Assembly: GCA_964353455.1 (NCBI GenBank)
Contig: CAYGWP010000193.1
Location: forward strand, 1 to 5,588
DNA: 5,588 nucleotides
From: CAYGWP01 sp964353455
GTDB taxonomy: Bacteria; Planctomycetota; Phycisphaerae; FEN-1346
Direction: 5' to 3'
Both the position numbers and the translations under genes were made by a program. Position 1 is the first letter of the stretch. Every line of letters begins with the position of its first letter. The notes beneath the pieces were generated by a model. It had not been told where the DNA came from, searched no databases, and saw only the letters and a list, made by a program, of their open reading frames with translations. Below, in pieces: positions 5,529-5,588 of the stretch.

Positions 5529-5588
5529 ATGAAGCGGGTTACAAGTGTAGCAGGCGTGGGAGTAGATGTCCATTACAAGTTCAGCCAG
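5529..5588 (+). CDS. IS110-like transposase, N-terminal fragment (cut by window edge)
   Basis: Twenty codons are visible from the ATG at 5529, preceded at 6 bases by a near-perfect Shine-Dalgarno (AAGGAGG, 5516-5522). The visible protein contains GVGVDVHYKFSQ. IS110-family transposases begin their RuvC-like DEDD domain with a similar 'G(I/V)DVHK' strand, and D13 would be the first catalytic aspartate. I recall a 'GVDVHYKFS' N-terminus from transposases of this type. IS110-family enzymes recombine DNA with a guide (bridge) RNA encoded in the non-coding end of the element. The gene lies just after the truncated PDZ coding sequence, as expected if the element inserted there. The short length makes the family call provisional. 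Confidence 0.6.
   Translation, partial: MKRVTSVAGVGVDVHYKFSQ

Noticed and set aside
5456..5588. Plus-strand ATG overlapping the beta-helix stop codon, open to the window edge
   Set aside because: Out of frame with the IS110-like start, which has the perfect Shine-Dalgarno. The reading gives no recognisable motif and runs through the hairpin leader.

Overview
The window looks like a GC-rich bacterial chromosome segment. The mix of genes suggests Planctomycetota: a pRiA4b ORF-3-like protein, a secreted GH141-like beta-helix protein with a PDZ tail, and a transposase start of the 'GVDVHYKFS' type. That placement is inference from gene content only, with no rRNA or marker gene to confirm it. No tRNA, rRNA or CRISPR array was seen.

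Layout. Positions 1-171 hold the 5' end of a minus-strand pRiA4b ORF-3-like gene that runs off the left edge. Positions 172-612 are a divergent intergenic region with a small inverted repeat, a decayed transposase start on the minus strand, and a weak candidate promoter for the plus-strand genes. From 613 to about 5459 four plus-strand genes lie head to tail, with gaps of 13, 38 and 5 bases and a good Shine-Dalgarno before each. They encode a two-subunit thiamine-diphosphate E1 enzyme (alpha then beta), a small YgiT/MqsA-type zinc-finger protein, and a large secreted right-handed beta-helix protein. Positions 5460-5528 hold a hairpin and a strong Shine-Dalgarno leading into an IS110-like transposase gene cut by the right edge.

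The most unusual point is the E1 alpha subunit. It starts with a textbook twin-arginine (Tat) signal peptide, SRRTFLG followed by a hydrophobic stretch and an AKA cleavage site, although E1 components are normally cytoplasmic. The beta subunit has no signal of its own, so if the complex is exported it would have to be carried by alpha. Both subunits keep the thiamine-diphosphate core but depart from the standard family at several conserved places, and no E2 or E3 gene is in the window. With a secreted carbohydrate-active-type protein in the same apparent operon, this could be an envelope-located ThDP enzyme. That is a hypothesis.

The second notable point is the 3' end of the beta-helix gene. 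It carries the first half of a PDZ-like domain that is broken by a frameshift near 5400-5404. In the corrected frame the PDZ match ends at about 5442, shortly before the IS110-like transposase. Insertion of that element is a likely cause of the truncation.
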